A model generated the notes under the pieces. The model did not search any database. It was not told where the DNA came from and saw only the letters and a program-made list of their open reading frames with translations. A stretch of 64,000 nt of DNA from Dipteronia dyeriana. Lineage: Eukaryota > Streptophyta > Magnoliopsida > Sapindales > Sapindaceae. The stretch lies in assembly GCA_032871835.1 (NCBI GenBank), contig CM065295.1, positions 24,996,501 through 25,060,500 of the forward strand, written 5' to 3'. How positions within the stretch are numbered: the stretch's first letter is position 1; the number at the start of each line of letters is the position of its first letter. A program made the position numbers and the translations under genes. Positions 45,514 to 56,776 of this stretch are shown here, in pieces.

Positions 45514-46749
45514 CACCCCACAATTAGCTTATTGCTAGTCCCTAGCAACTAAAGCGAAAATAGTAAAAACTCAAATTCAAATCTCTAAACTACCAAATAG
45601 TCAAACTCTCCCAGACCTCTTGTCAATCAGTCAGTCATCAATCGTGATTTCAATCAAACTTTCTTGTACTTAATTAAAGATCAACATAATAACTATGAGA
45701 TTCAATTGAAATCAAGCAACATTTTTATTCTAAAATCTCATCAGGGCTTCTTCCTTAGGCAGTAGTTTTATTTTCTTCTTTTACTTTTTTTTTCTTTTTT
45801 CTTTTTTCTTTTAACTAGAAAATATAACAAAGTTGAAAACAAACATTCCATCTTTAATCCGTGTAGCGAGCTTTAGGCCAATGACTCCCAACCCAGCTGG
45901 CTTTAGGGCATTAAGTGTTAAAACACTCTTACGGGCTTAATTACTCGGATTGCAGATGTATATTTTTTAGTACAATTCCCTTAAGCTTTCTCTTTAACCC
46001 TGTAACGAGCTTTGGGTCAATGACTCCAAAACCAGTTGGTCTTAGGGCATTAGGTGTTGAAGCACCCCTCGGACTTAACTGCTCGAGTTAAAGAGGCTAT
46101 GAAACTGAACTTTATTCTTATCAAGACTCCACAATTTTGCGCGAACACTCTATGCTTACTGAGGCATGAGGCTGAGCTACTAAGTAAGAGTTTTGGTCAA
46201 AACACACAAAATTATTATTATTATTATTATTACTATATATTTTAAACAAGACCACTGCCTTTGGTTGTTACCCTTGAATGATGTTTCAGAACTAAATATC
46301 GCAAAATATCAACTTACTGCACATAATCATGTGTCAATGTGTGTGTGTGTCTAGAATAGTTCGAAAAATTTCTCAAGATGACGTAATGAACAAAATGATT
46401 AGTCAATGATATCACAATGAAGAGTTTATAAATTTGAATAGTCAGAAGAGAGGAAAAAAAATGCATCAGAACTATAAATATGCGTCTTAGAAGTATCTAA
46501 AATATCTTCTTACTCGGCCATCTTTAAAAAAAAACGGCTAGAAGTTAGTTTTTTTTTTTAAAAAAACAAAAGCTATTGAAAAAACTATCCCCTCCCCTAA
46601 CGAAAACGAGACATTGTCCCCAATGTCTTTAGAAAGAGTTAAGGTTTAGAAGATATCACCTGAACAACTTGAAAGACAACAAAATCTGCAAAACAACAAA
46701 AGAATATATAAAATAAAGGAAAATAAAATGCATAAAAACCATGGGACAA
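45514..46749 (-). other. 3' noncoding region of copy B
   Basis: No gene. Polypurine tract at the LTR edge, a pyrimidine-rich run (about 45768-45815), two diverged ~140-bp direct repeats (near 45860 and 45995) and an ATT microsatellite (about 46210-46232). Confidence 0.7.
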
Positions 46750-47402
46750 TCACAAACTGAGATTCAAATCAATTTTGCGTTTCTTGTTCTCTTCATCAAT
46801 GGACCAATCTATTTTGGAGGTTGAGGGATCTGGCTCATAATTAATAGTTTGTAACTGGTCAATCAGCTTATGAGGACTTGAAGCAGAGATAAAGATTTTT
46901 TGGATTGAAGGTGGAATGTAATAATTTTTCTGAGCATGATCAAGAAATGAAAGTAAACCATCATAAAATTTATTAACATTCAACAAACCGATGGGTTTCT
47001 CATGGATGTGTAGTTGCGCCCAAGATGCCATTGTAAAGATTTCTTTTAAGGTTTTAAAATCACCTGGCAAAGCTATAAACGCATCAGCATGATGTAACAT
47101 AATAGTTAATCTTTCAGGCATACCTGAAACAACTAGTTCTTCACCGTTTGTCTTTCCGATGATGTCTACTGCGGCCATAGGTTTTGGACAATACCCAAAA
47201 CTTGAATACCTCCGTATCGTGCAGCTCGTGAAACACACCCCAATAATCCCAAGTTACCTCCTCCAAACACTAGGTGTATTTTTCGCTCAGCCTAAACCTT
47301 ATCAAGTTGAGTTGCAGCCTCAACAAACTCTCTGTATTTTCGATAATTAGTGCCACCAAAATCACAAATGTTTATGAATCGTTTAGTTGAAGGTGACGCC
47401 AT
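46750..47402 (-). pseudogene. LOG: LOG-like cytokinin riboside 5'-monophosphate phosphoribohydrolase, captured, copy B
   Basis: Starts MASPSTKRF at 47402 and ends at the same relative stop as copy A, 653 bp in both. N-terminal part NICDFGGTNYRKYREF is open to codon 36, then a stop and a frame change in the GGGNLG region; the second part is open for 162 codons: KPMAAVDIIGKTNGEEL, HHADAFIALPGDFKTL, WAQLHIHEKPIGLLNVNKFY, LLSFLDHAQKNYYIPPS. The family motif PGGxGTxxE reads PGDFKTLKE, so two of three glycines are lost while the final glutamate stays. No introns. Sense orientation to the element. Copy A keeps the glycines but has stops, so each copy lost function by a different route. Confidence 0.92.
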
Positions 47403-47472
47403 AAATTCACTCTCTGAAATTTTCTTTTGAATGTTTATGAGTGCTTGAAGCAAAAAGGAAAACAAATGCTTG

Positions 47473-47480
47473 TATTTATA
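47473..47480 (-). promoter_or_regulatory. TATA-like box upstream of LOG copy B
   Basis: TATAAATA, 71 bp upstream of the ATG, in the same context as at 6218-6225. Confidence 0.4.
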
Positions 47481-47637
47481 GATCCTGAAAAGGTAACACA
47501 AAGATACACCTATATGTATATGACGGCGTATTTGTCAATGATATTAGATCCGAATGGTTCAAAAATCAAAAATAAACAACAATAATTACAAAAGACATTT
47601 AATGCGGAAGGGAAAGGAAATAAAAATAAAAGGATAT

Positions 47638-48222
47638 TTACTGGTAGTTGTGATTGTGGCTCACATCTTCCTTTGGTTTTACGTCTAGAAACGGCTTCAA
47701 CGCCCTCTATGGGTCAGGGATATGCTTCCCATCCATTTTTCTTATAAATTGGCAAACATGGTCTTTTAAAGTCAGATTACCAAGACTATATTATGCATGT
47801 TCTTTTTGAAATTGTGGCCATAATCAGTCAATTGCCATTTGTACATATCCACTAGGATGTGCATCAAGAGTCGTTAGGATATTATCCAATGACTCCTTAC
47901 GCAAACCATGCCTAATGAATAAAATTTTATCTTTCCAATTATTAGACACCATTCCTAAAGAATGACAACGTGTGTTGCAAGTTGTATGTGCACATTTGTG
48001 ACAAGTAACCCCTAACTTCTTAGCTCTTCATTTTTTTACAAGGTTACTTCTTTCAAAACAATGCATGTAAGATATAAATGAATCAGCAGACTCACCTGCT
48101 AGACGTACCTTAGCTTTGATCAACCAATGAATTTCAACAGAAATGTTGTTTATCCTCAGTAAGTGTAATCTTTCGAAACGTGCTTTGTAAATCTTTTTCA
48201 TAGCATTTTGGGGCAACGATGG
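47638..48222 (-). pseudogene. Unknown conserved frame with CxxC cluster, copy B
   Basis: Upstream part open for 62 codons (MPQNAMKKIYKARFERLHL, then IHWLIKAKVRLAGESADSF), a TGA shared with copy A, then RAKKLGVTCHKCARTTCNTRC in the same frame and a C-terminal part that has about three further stops here but is open in copy A. The shared frame and cysteine cluster argue that it once coded for protein. Family not recognised. It lies between the integrase end and the LOG segment. Confidence 0.5.
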
Positions 48223-48476
48223 AAAATGTTTTCACAGGTTTTTGAAAATTTTGTCCATGCCTTGTTTTGGGGATCAATTATTTGGGAAACTGAATTAAAC
48301 CGACTTGAATTGTCACGGAGTACTGTTATCCACCACTTAACCGGGGTTATATAGTAAAACACACCAAGCAAAAACTGAACCTAGAAATTAGTCCTGTAAA
48401 AATTCAAAACGTAAAATCGAAAAAAAACAAAAATAATAATTGCAAACACAAATAAAGTCAAAAGCAAAAGGTTTGT
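48223..48476 (-). other. Spacer between pol and the unknown frame
   Basis: No supportable frame; matches about 6963-7240 of copy A. Confidence 0.6.
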
Positions 48477-49851
48477 TTACTCACCTTTGTAACAAGGGTC
48501 AAAAAGGACAGTAAAGTCTTTTTGAAAATCTGTATTTTCTAAGAAAGGTTTCACACGTTGTCCATTTACTTTAAACATATTGCCATTCCTAGGATTCTCA
48601 ATGTTAATGGCGCCATATGGATACACGTGTTTCACAACAAATGGACCACTCCATTTTAATTTCAATTTGCCAGGAAATAAATGAAGTCGAGAATTATAAA
48701 GCAAAACCTTTTGACCAACTTCAAATGATCGTCTTAAAATTCGTCTATCATGAAAGGTTTTAGATTTTACTTTAAGAATTTTTGCATTTTCATATGCATC
48801 ATTTTTTAATTCTTCAAGTTCATTTATTTGCAACCTGCGCAATTCACCAGCATCATTTAGGTTAGAATTGAAAGCTTTAATGGCCCAATATGCTTTTTTC
48901 TCAAGTTCAACAGGTAAGTGGCAAGGATTTCCATAAACTGAACGATAAGGAGACATACCTAAAGATGTTTTGAATGCAGTGCGGTAAGCCCAAAGTGCAT
49001 CATTTGGTCTAAGAGACCAATCTTTTCGATCAGGGTTAACCGTTTTCTGCAAGATATGTTTTATCTCCCTATTTGCTAACTCAACTTGACCACTTGTTTG
49101 AGAGTGGTATGGTGTGGCAATTTTGTGTGTGACTCCATATTTCTTCATTAAATACTTAAAATGTTTGTTACAAAAGTGTTTGCCACCATCACTTATAATG
49201 GCTCGAGGGATTCCAAATCAACTTAAAAGATTTTCCTTTAAAAATTTAATCACTGTTTTGTGATCATTATTTCGACAAGGAATTGCCTCAACCCATTTTG
49301 ACACATAATCAACAGTAACCAACATGTACAAAAATCCATATGACGGTGGAAATAGACTCATAAAATCAATACCCCAACAATCAAATATTTCAATGACAAG
49401 GATGGGGTTTAAAGGCATCATGTTTCACTTGGAAATGGATCCTAACTTTTGACAATTTTCATAGGTTTTACAGAATGCATGTGCGTCTTTAAACAATATG
49501 GGCCAATAAAATCCATACTGCAAGATTTTTGCAGCCGTTTTCTTTGACGAAAAATGACCACCACATGCTGAATGATAAAATTCAATGACACTACTTACCT
49601 CATTGCCTGGAATACATCGTCGAACAATTTGATTAGGACAATACTTGAATAAGTAAGGGTTATCCCATTAAAAACGTTTTACCTCGGTCAATTTTTTTTT
49701 TGTCCTGTGCATTCCGATCGAGTGGCATCATTCCTGTTGCAAGATAATTAACAATGTTAGCATACCAAGGCAAAGTTGTGATAGAGAATAAAAGATCATT
49801 AGGAAAAGAATCATTGATGGGTGCTTTATCAAATGACGACTCAACGGTGAG
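48477..49851 (-). pseudogene. Athila-like integrase
   Basis: The integrase inserts the cDNA. From its N-terminal side: a decayed H-H-C-C region (around 49440-49600, with PILFKDAHAFCKTYENCQKL), then the core with [17 protein letters not shown] (first D), [18 protein letters not shown] (second D) and [15 protein letters not shown] (E), then [18 protein letters not shown] and a C-terminal [19 protein letters not shown] region. One stop at 49215-49217 inside the core (LLS-stop-FGIPRAI) and several in the zinc region; the 48477-49148 part is open for 223 codons. The 49640-49851 stretch is the linker from RNase H (PWYANIVNYLATG). Confidence 0.92.
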
Positions 49852-51075
49852 TCATGATAAATGGTCTGTAACGATATTTTCAGCACCCTTTTTGTCCTTA
49901 ATTGTGATATTGAATTCTTGTAGCAACAAAATCCAGCGAATCAATCTTGGCTTTGCATCCTGTTTAGACATTAAATACTTCAAAGCAGCGTGATCAGTAA
50001 AAATAATGGTTGAAGCGCCAATCAAGTATGATCGAAATTTATCCAATGCAAATATCACAGCAAGTAATTCTTTCTTAGTGGTGGTGTAATTCATTTGTGC
50101 ACAATTCAAAGTTTTACTTGCGTAATAAATCACAAAAGGCTTACCTTCTCTTCTCTGTTCTAAGACAGCTCCAACAGCAAAATCACTCGCATCACACATC
50201 AATTCAAAAGGCAATGACCAATCAAGGGATTGCATGATAGCAGTAGACATTAAAAGGTTAACTATCTTTTTAAAAGACTTTTCACACTCTTGTGTCCATT
50301 CAAATTTTGCATCTTTTAATAAGAGGTTACAAAGTGGTTTAGATATGAAACTGAAATCTTTAATAAATCTCCTATAAAATCCTGCATGCCCTAAAAATGA
50401 TCGCACATCTTTGACTGTTTGTAGTGATGGTAACTTTGAAATGACTTCAATTTTTGCCTTATCAACCTTGATACCTTTTGATGACATAACATGACCCAAA
50501 AAAATTCCAGACGTGGTCATATAATGACACTTTTCCCAGTTAAACACAAGTCCTTTTTCTATGCAACGTTTCAAGACTTTATCAAAGTTATTAAGACAAT
50601 TATCAAAATAATTCCCAAATACAGTTAAGTCATCCATAAACACCTCTAAACAATGTTCAATCATGTCACTTAAAATGCTTAGCATGCATCGTTTAAATGT
50701 GGCCGGAGTATTACACAAACCAAATGGCATTCTTCTAAATGCAAAGGTTCCAAAGGGACATGTGAATGTGGGTTTTTCTTGGTCTTCTAATGCAATGAGA
50801 ATTTGATAGTATTCTGAATACCCATCAAGAAAGCAGTAGCAGAGATGTCCTGTTACTCTTTCTAAAATTTGGTCAAGGAATGGAAGGGGAAAATGATCTT
50901 TTCTAGTGGCATCATTTAATTTTCTATAATCAATGCACATGCGCCAACTAGATGGAACACGAGTTGGAATTAACTCACCCTTTTCATTTTTGACAACAGT
51001 GATTCCAGATGTTTTTAGCACAACTTGTGTAGGACTTACCCACTTACTATCAGATATAGGGTAGATAATTCCCAC
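49852..51075 (-). CDS. Athila-like reverse transcriptase and RNase H, open segment
   Basis: 407 codons without a stop, beginning [21 protein letters not shown] motifs: [30 protein letters not shown] (D), [29 protein letters not shown] (catalytic DD), [17 protein letters not shown] and [15 protein letters not shown]. RNase H motifs: [17 protein letters not shown] (D), [16 protein letters not shown] (E), [12 protein letters not shown] (D), ending [10 protein letters not shown]. In LDGYSEYYQ the usual G-Y-N-Q is altered. It is part of a polyprotein: an upstream in-frame stop near 51110 cuts it off from protease, so it is not a free gene. Sense strand minus. Confidence 0.93.
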   Translation of the reverse strand: MGIIYPISDSKWVSPTQVVLKTSGITVVKNEKGELIPTRVPSSWRMCIDYRKLNDATRKDHFPLPFLDQILERVTGHLCYCFLDGYSEYYQILIALEDQEKPTFTCPFGTFAFRRMPFGLCNTPATFKRCMLSILSDMIEHCLEVFMDDLTVFGNYFDNCLNNFDKVLKRCIEKGLVFNWEKCHYMTTSGIFLGHVMSSKGIKVDKAKIEVISKLPSLQTVKDVRSFLGHAGFYRRFIKDFSFISKPLCNLLLKDAKFEWTQECEKSFKKIVNLLMSTAIMQSLDWSLPFELMCDASDFAVGAVLEQRREGKPFVIYYASKTLNCAQMNYTTTKKELLAVIFALDKFRSYLIGASTIIFTDHAALKYLMSKQDAKPRLIRWILLLQEFNITIKDKKGAENIVTDHLS

Positions 51076-51600
51076 ATCAAGTAATTTAAGGACTTCGGTA
51101 TTGACAACTTATTTCATGCCTGGGTTAAGTCTTCTTTGGGGTTATCGATATGTTTTAGCATTTTCCTCAAAATTTATTCGACGTGAACAAATCAAAGGGT
51201 TAATACCTTTCAAATATTTCAAAGTCCAACCCATTGCATTCTTATTTTTCTTTAAAACATGTAACAACTTACCTTCTTGCTCTTCTGTGAGGTTAGAAGA
51301 GATTACCACAAGGTCGGTCTGGTCGTCTTTAAGGTAAGCATATTTAAGTTCTTGTGGTAAGAGCTTCAAATCCAGTTGAGATGCTTCTTCTTCTGGCATG
51401 TCGTCTTTCTGTTCCAATTCTTCAAAATCTGAAGTGTCTTCTTCTTCTTCTTCGACAACTTGCAAACAATCATCAAGATGTGAATGCATGCTTGACTTAG
51501 GTGAATTGATCAAACAAATTTCAGATGAGTTAAAAGAATCCTTTTGAACATGATCTTTAATAATGGTTTCAATAATGTCTACATCTTCATCTTCATCTTC
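51076..51600 (-). pseudogene. Athila-like AP-RT connecting region
   Basis: 123 open codons (51142-51513) with an acidic patch (VVEEEEEDTSDFEELEQ), LKLLPQELKYAYL, VVISSNLTEEQEGKLLHVL and AMGWTLKYLKGINPLIC, a well-known stretch between protease and RT in Athila-type pol. Two stops separate it from RT. Same frame as RT. Confidence 0.85.
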
Positions 51601-52080
51601 ATCATCAAATGGTTATTTAGACATGTTGAAAACATTAAGCTTAATTTTCATATTTCCAAAAAACATGCTCATTATTCCATTCCTGTAATTAATCAAGGCA
51701 TTAGCAGTAGCTAAAAATGGTCGGCCCAATATAACAGGAATTAATTTGTGCTCATTAACAACAGGTTGTGTTTCCAAGACAATAAAATCTACTGGGTAGA
51801 TAAATTTATCGACTTGTACTAACACATCTTCCACTATTCCTTTTGGTATTTTAATTGACCTCTCAGCAAGACAAAGTGTGGTTGATGTCGGCTTTAACTC
51901 ACCAAGTTTAAGTCGCTGATAAACTCAGTATGGGAGCAAATTTACACTAGCACCTAGGTCAAGTAAAGCATGCTCAATTTTACAGTTACCGATTATACAG
52001 GAAATACTAGGACAACCAGGATCTTTATATTTCAAAACAATTTTGTTTCAAAGAATGGAACTTACCTATTCAGCCATAAA
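51601..52080 (-). pseudogene. Athila-like aspartic protease
   Basis: The active-site text HALLDLGASVNLLPY (DLGA at 51949-51960) is followed by a stop, then YQRLKLGELKPT, AERSIKIPKGIVEDVLVQVD, and VILGRPFLATANALINY. The D-x-G-A box keeps the catalytic aspartate. 73 codons are open at the C-terminal side (51613-51834). Confidence 0.88.
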
Positions 52081-53892
52081 GGCTTTCTTTCTTACCTGAT
52101 GCTTCATTTTCACAGTGCATATATCCTTTAAAAATTTGGCATAGGAAGGTACCTGTTTGATTACGTCCAACAAAGGGATATTGATCTTTACCTGTTTGAA
52201 AATTTCAAAAATCTCTAAGGATGCTTCAGTTTTTATGAATTTTTAAGAGTCTGAGGATATGGAAGTGTAACTGGGGATTCAATTATTTCTTCGTTAACAG
52301 TGGTTTCATCAATCCCTTCCTTACCATTTGAAAATGACTCATCATCATTTTTACAAGATTCAAGAATAGGTTTTTCGATGACTTTACCACTACGAAGAGT
52401 GATAATTGATTTCACTTGGTCTAGGCGTTGGTTACTGTCATAGGAACTTGACCGACTCTTGGGATTTGGTTCTGGTTGAGATGGAAACTTATTTTTTTCA
52501 TGTGTGGTAAGTGTAGAAGCCATCTTTGCCAAAGTATCTTTAACATCTGTCAAGGTTTGTGTTGTTTGGTTGTTAATGGCTTCTTGTTTATCAATGAATG
52601 AGTGCAAAGTGTCTTCAAGGTTTTTCCTAGATGGTGGGACATAAGGCGTATAACCTTGAGGGTTTTGGAAATTTTGGTATGTTTGTGGATGTGATGGACC
52701 TGGTTGTTGTGAAGACTGGGCTTGATTGTTGTTCCTCCAACTCCATCAAGGATTGTAGGTTTGTGAGTATGGGTTGGAATTTGGCTTGTTAAGAGCGTGC
52801 AAAGCATTGGCTTTTTTATGAAGGCAATCTTTTATGGCTGACAAAGTTGGGCAACTATGATTGATATGATCATCAGAATCACCTACATGGTATGCAATTT
52901 CTTGTACAGATTTTACATGTTCACTGTTTTTAGCTTCTAAAGCTTCAACTTTCCTAGCTAGGGATGGAAATCTAGCTTGAAGGTCATGGTATTCCCTAAG
53001 ATTGTAAATGCTTCCACTAGATGGAGATGGTTGTGGTTTGCTCATGGACTCATGGAAACCAATGGTGTCCCAATTTTAAGCATTTTCAACAATGTGGTCA
53101 AGATAGTCAAGTGTTTCTTCGGGATTTTTGTCACTGAACTCCCCATTACACACCATTTCAATGACTTGTCTACTTTGGGGTATGAGTCCCTCATAGAAAT
53201 GTGACACTATCCTCCAAATTTCAAAACTGTGATGTGGACAGACATTTAACAACTCTTTAAACCTATCCCAACATTGGTAAAGTGTTTCCTCGGGGTTTCT
53301 AGACAAATGAAGTGATTTGCCTCTTAAAGGAGTTTGTTCTATGAGGTCGAAAAAATTTCTTTAAGAACTGTTGTTGCATGTCATTCCAAGTTTGAATTGA
53401 TCCTGACCTAAGGTTTTGTAACCAAGTTTTAGCTTTATCTTTTAAGGAAAAAGGGAAAAACTTAAGCCTGATTATATCCATGCTAACATTTTGGTCAGTG
53501 CAAGTGTTACAGACTTCCTCAAACTTCCTAAGATGCAAATATGGGTTTTTAGATTCAAGACTGTGAAAATTGGGTAAAAGTTGAATGATTCCCGATTTAA
53601 AATTAAAGTGTGTTGCATTTGGTGGGAAAGTTATGCATGAAGGTGCTCCAGTGCCTGTGGGGTTCATGTAGTCTCTAAGAGTTCTAGGTGGATTTGGGTT
53701 AATGTGTTGGTCATGATCAATATAAGGTGGATGGTTGCTATGTTGAGACACGTTGTCTAGGTTGTCTAAAAGGTTTCCGGCTTTGTTTCCTACTAGATGT
53801 CTAAGTGGGTTTTCAGCCACGTTGTTGGTGAATGTGGATGATTGTGATCTCCTTATTAATCTATCAATAGATGTTCGAGACCAACGTCTCAT
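52081..53892 (-). pseudogene. Athila-like gag
   Basis: Starts MRRWSRTSIDRLIRRSQSS at 53892, open for 197 codons: LRDYMNPTGTGAPSCITFP, FNFKSGIIQLLPNFHSLES, EEVCNTCTDQNVSMDIIRL, then MQQQFLKKFFRPHRTNSFK. A frameshift near 53300 leads to TLYQCWDRFKELLNVCPHH, IVSHFYEGLIPQSRQVIEM, then further parts with stops at about 53073 and 52745: a helical ARKVEALEAKNSEHV, and the N/Q/P-rich part (52233-52607) ending TLRSGKVIEKP, which marks the gag-protease boundary in this lineage. 52081-52232 is poorly preserved. Confidence 0.9.
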
Positions 53893-54345
53893 GCAATTTT
53901 AATGAGGGTTCATGGAGGTGAAATACACAAAAATGAAGAAAATAAAAGAAAAAGTGATAAAAATAACAAGCTGCAAAATTCTAGGGATGTAAATACAAAT
54001 ATACACAAGTATTGGGGCAAAAGTACAAATAATTATAAATATAGGGACTAAAGTAAAAATATTAGAGATAGGGGACTGATCTGCAAAAGTGAAAAGTAAA
54101 ATGACCTAAATGTAAATACAAACTAGATCTAAGCTAAAATGCAAAAAAAAAAGTTGAATGACTAAAATGCAAAAATGTGATTAATGATTACAAGTGCATT
54201 TTTTTTTAAGTGGATGAAGTTTATGATTGAGATGAGTGATGCAAAACTGAATATAAAATAAGAACAAAGAAGATAGAAAAATAAAAGCAAAATTAAAATA
54301 AAATTAAAAAGAAATTACTTCTACAAAGAAAATACGGACTTACCT
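53893..54345 (-). other. Untranslated leader of copy B
   Basis: AT-rich, no gene. Matches 16032-16508. Confidence 0.7.
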
Positions 54346-54362
54346 CCCCGGCAACGGCTTCA
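54346..54362 (-). promoter_or_regulatory. Primer-binding site, tRNA-Asp type (copy B)
   Basis: Plus strand CCCCGGCAACGGCTTCA against tRNA-Asp 3' end CCCCGGCAACGGCGCCA, two changes, six bases inside the LTR. Confidence 0.85.
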
Positions 54363-54368
54363 AAAACT

Positions 54369-55139
54369 TGACACGTCCTAAACATGTGTTCTTACTCCCA
54401 AGTATAAGAGTGTCAAAGTAATAAATTAACCGGTAAGACCGGGTTTAACCACAGGGAGGTTGTTCACTAGTCCTTGTAGAATTAATTATCTAGATTAATT
54501 ACTATGTTTGTTATAAAATTTTAATCAATTAAAATTAAAACTGGGGCTAAGGGATGCACTGTTGGTAATTCGAATATGATCAAATAATTAATATTTAGTC
54601 TAGATAAATGGGAGGGTATTCCACTCCACTGACCACTCTCTGATAGATGTGGGTTAAAGTACCCACTGTGCTAGACAACATCTGTCTGTCTACAGTGAGT
54701 CAAAACTCTATAAAGATCAGTGGGAAGAAACCACGCTCTGATGGATATGGGTAAAAGTACCCACTGTGCTAGACAATATCTGTCTGTCTACAGTGAGTCA
54801 AAAACTCCACAAATATTAGAGGGAGAAAGCAAGAAAATAATAAACTTACCAAAATTGGATCATATTTTCCATACTAACAATATCACTTTCGGCCCTAGCT
54901 ATATAAAATTAACTAGACATAATTTAACTAGAAAATAGTTATTTTATTTAAACTGGGAATTTAAGAATAAAAGAGAGAGAATTTCACAAATCTAATATCA
55001 TATTTGGATTTAGAATGTGTAAATTAGGGGGGAGAGGTCCCCTATTTATACAAAGTACGAATGAAAATTGACCATCAGATGAATTTAGAATGAAACGTCC
55101 AGATTTTGCCACGTCATCAGTGAATAGTGAACAGTGAAC

Positions 55140-55170
<31 letters not shown>

Positions 55171-55749
55171 CACGCATCGTGAAAGTCAATAGTGAACAGT
55201 GCATCGGCTTCTAGAATGTGATTATCTGCAGCTGCGTGTACGGTGCACTCGCAGTTCAGTCCAATAGATTTGTGCCACGTCATCGGTCAATAATCTTCTA
55301 GAAAGTCAACTATGAACAGTGCACCGACTTCTAAAATGTGATTCTCTGCAGCTGTATGTATGGTGCTCTCGCAGTTCAGTTCGATAGGAATATGCCACAT
55401 CATCAGGAACAGTGAAAGTCAACTGTGAACAGTGAAAGTCAACTATGAACAGTGAAAGTCAACTGTGAACATTGAAATAGTCAAATTTACAAAAATGATC
55501 TCCGTGGCCTTCCTAAGGTTTTTGACGTTCTAAACTTGAAAACGATGTTTTTATTGCCATCTGACTTCTCCATAATTCTTAATTGATCGAATTACCTCTG
55601 AAATACAAAGAAAAATTCATTGATTAGTACACAACACATTTATTTAAGCGAGCGAACGAAATTATGTCTAAATTGGGGAATTAATCATATTGAAAGTGTA
55701 AAATGATGATATTATTCCTTAGTGAACATACACTTTTCAGTGTTAATCA
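54369..55749 (-). repeat. 5' LTR of Athila-like copy B
   Basis: Plus strand TGACACGTCC ... GTTAATCA, 1381 bp. Two ~98-bp subrepeats (54633 and 54731), a 10-bp GTGAATAGT array (about 55121-55172) and three 22-bp units (about 55405-55470), more than in the other LTR copies. Confidence 0.93.
55043..55050 (-). promoter_or_regulatory. TATA box of the Athila-like 5' LTR
   Basis: TATAAATA on the element strand, preceded by TTTG and followed by GG, conserved in all four LTR copies (3628, 17306, 44848, 55043). It is the likely core promoter of the element RNA. Confidence 0.55.
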
Positions 55750-56270
55750 TTTAGCATCTCTTTACATGTACTAGTTTTGTAGGATCTTCAAATACTACTG
55801 TGCTTAACAAAGAGAAAATCATGGTTGTACATGCCTTAGTGACAAATCGACCTATAAACCTCGGCGAAATTCTCATGACATACTTAGATAGTGCGGCTTT
55901 AACAACTAGGTTGGATAAAAAGTTTACTATATTATGGTTTATAACTCATTTGTGTTTGGCACACGGTATTAATTCACTAGAGGAAGATGTGATATTACCT
56001 CCGTTATAAAAATTTAGTGACAAAAGGGTGACATGGCATACAAGAACAAGGGAAAGGCTTGTGACACATTAAGACTTTTTAGTGACAATCAAGAGACAAG
56101 CCGTGTGGTAAGCACAAGTTTCTTCTGGATTGGGCAACATAATTAATGAAAGAGGTTGAGGAGTCAAAATTGAAGATTAAAGAACACAAGACAAAGGTTG
56201 CTCAACAGGATGCTAGGATTCAAGAGTTGGAGGCTAGTATGTTTACATGTGTTTACATGCACAAGACCAT

Positions 56271-56776
56271 CTCTTAAGTATTACGTGAAACAAGTGGCTA
56301 GTGGCATGGCCATGAGGTACAATTTTTCTCTTATCCTTTTGGCTTCATTTCATGTAAAAAAGAGGGAGAATCATATGTGCTAGTCTACTTAGTTTCCTTC
56401 AATCTATATTTTTATTTTTAGTATATTTGGAGACTTGAACTTTTCCTTATTGCATGTAATACTATGTCGATTTTGGCTAGAATATTTAGCATGTATTAAG
56501 GGGGAGATACATGATCTATTTGGAACTTTTATGTTGAATTCTTGTCAAAATTATATGTTGCCATATATATTTTCTTTTGGATATGTTTTGTGCTTTAAGT
56601 TGCTTTTAGGTGACTACAAGAGAAGATCAAGAAGAAGTTCAAGACTTATTAAAGATTAGTCTAGGAGTGTGCGAGTCATTGTAAATCATTGTAACTCGTA
56701 AGTGACCAATCTTCTTTGTAAGTGTTTTAGTATATTTGTATAGGGGTTTGACATGGAATTCGCTAAAGGGGAAGAT
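56271..56776 (+). other. 3' noncoding region and polypurine tract of the right-hand internal region
   Basis: AAAAAGAGGGAGAATC near 56357, TAAGGGGGAGATAC near 56498 and terminal AAAGGGGAAGAT at 56765-56776. Matches 22641-23163. Confidence 0.7.

Larger units (their letters stand above)
44174..55749 (-). mobile_element. Athila-like Ty3/gypsy element, copy B, full length (11.6 kb)
   Basis: LTRs at 44174-45513 and 54369-55749, perfect TSD TTTAG (44169-44173 and 55750-55754), tRNA-Asp type primer site, and in minus-strand order gag, AP, RT-RNaseH, IN, unknown CxxC frame, LOG-like pseudogene, 3' noncoding part, polypurine tract (TTGTGGGGTG on the minus strand next to 45513). RT-RNaseH before IN is the gypsy order, and sequence motifs of RT and AP are those of the Athila lineage. 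Frames are interrupted only lightly in pol, more in gag. No env-like frame is recognised; LOG occupies that position. Confidence 0.95.
43664..56270 (+). pseudogene. 'Putative plant transposon protein' frame, split by Athila-like copy B
   Basis: The first part (43664-44173) reads MGRTKATGGGNSS, stop, VQERGIDLTKYAGSYV, NWESWVSMLSMVNDSTV, RGVVFRVNSDTINEFLG, with at least five stops, and ends at SELTKVSAL. The second part resumes at 55755 (HLFTCTSFVGSSNTTVLN, ALVTNRPINLGEIL, LAHGINSLEEDV) and decays by frameshift towards 56270. Joined across the insertion they parallel 21425-22640. The five bases TTTAG stand on both sides of the insertion. Confidence 0.78.

Noticed and set aside
46054..46245. Frame ending in poly-Tyr
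   Set aside because: The Tyr run is the ATT microsatellite; the rest is Athila-like 3' noncoding sequence.
51101..51337. Plus-strand 78-codon frame over the AP-RT region
   Set aside because: Antisense to conserved Athila pol text.
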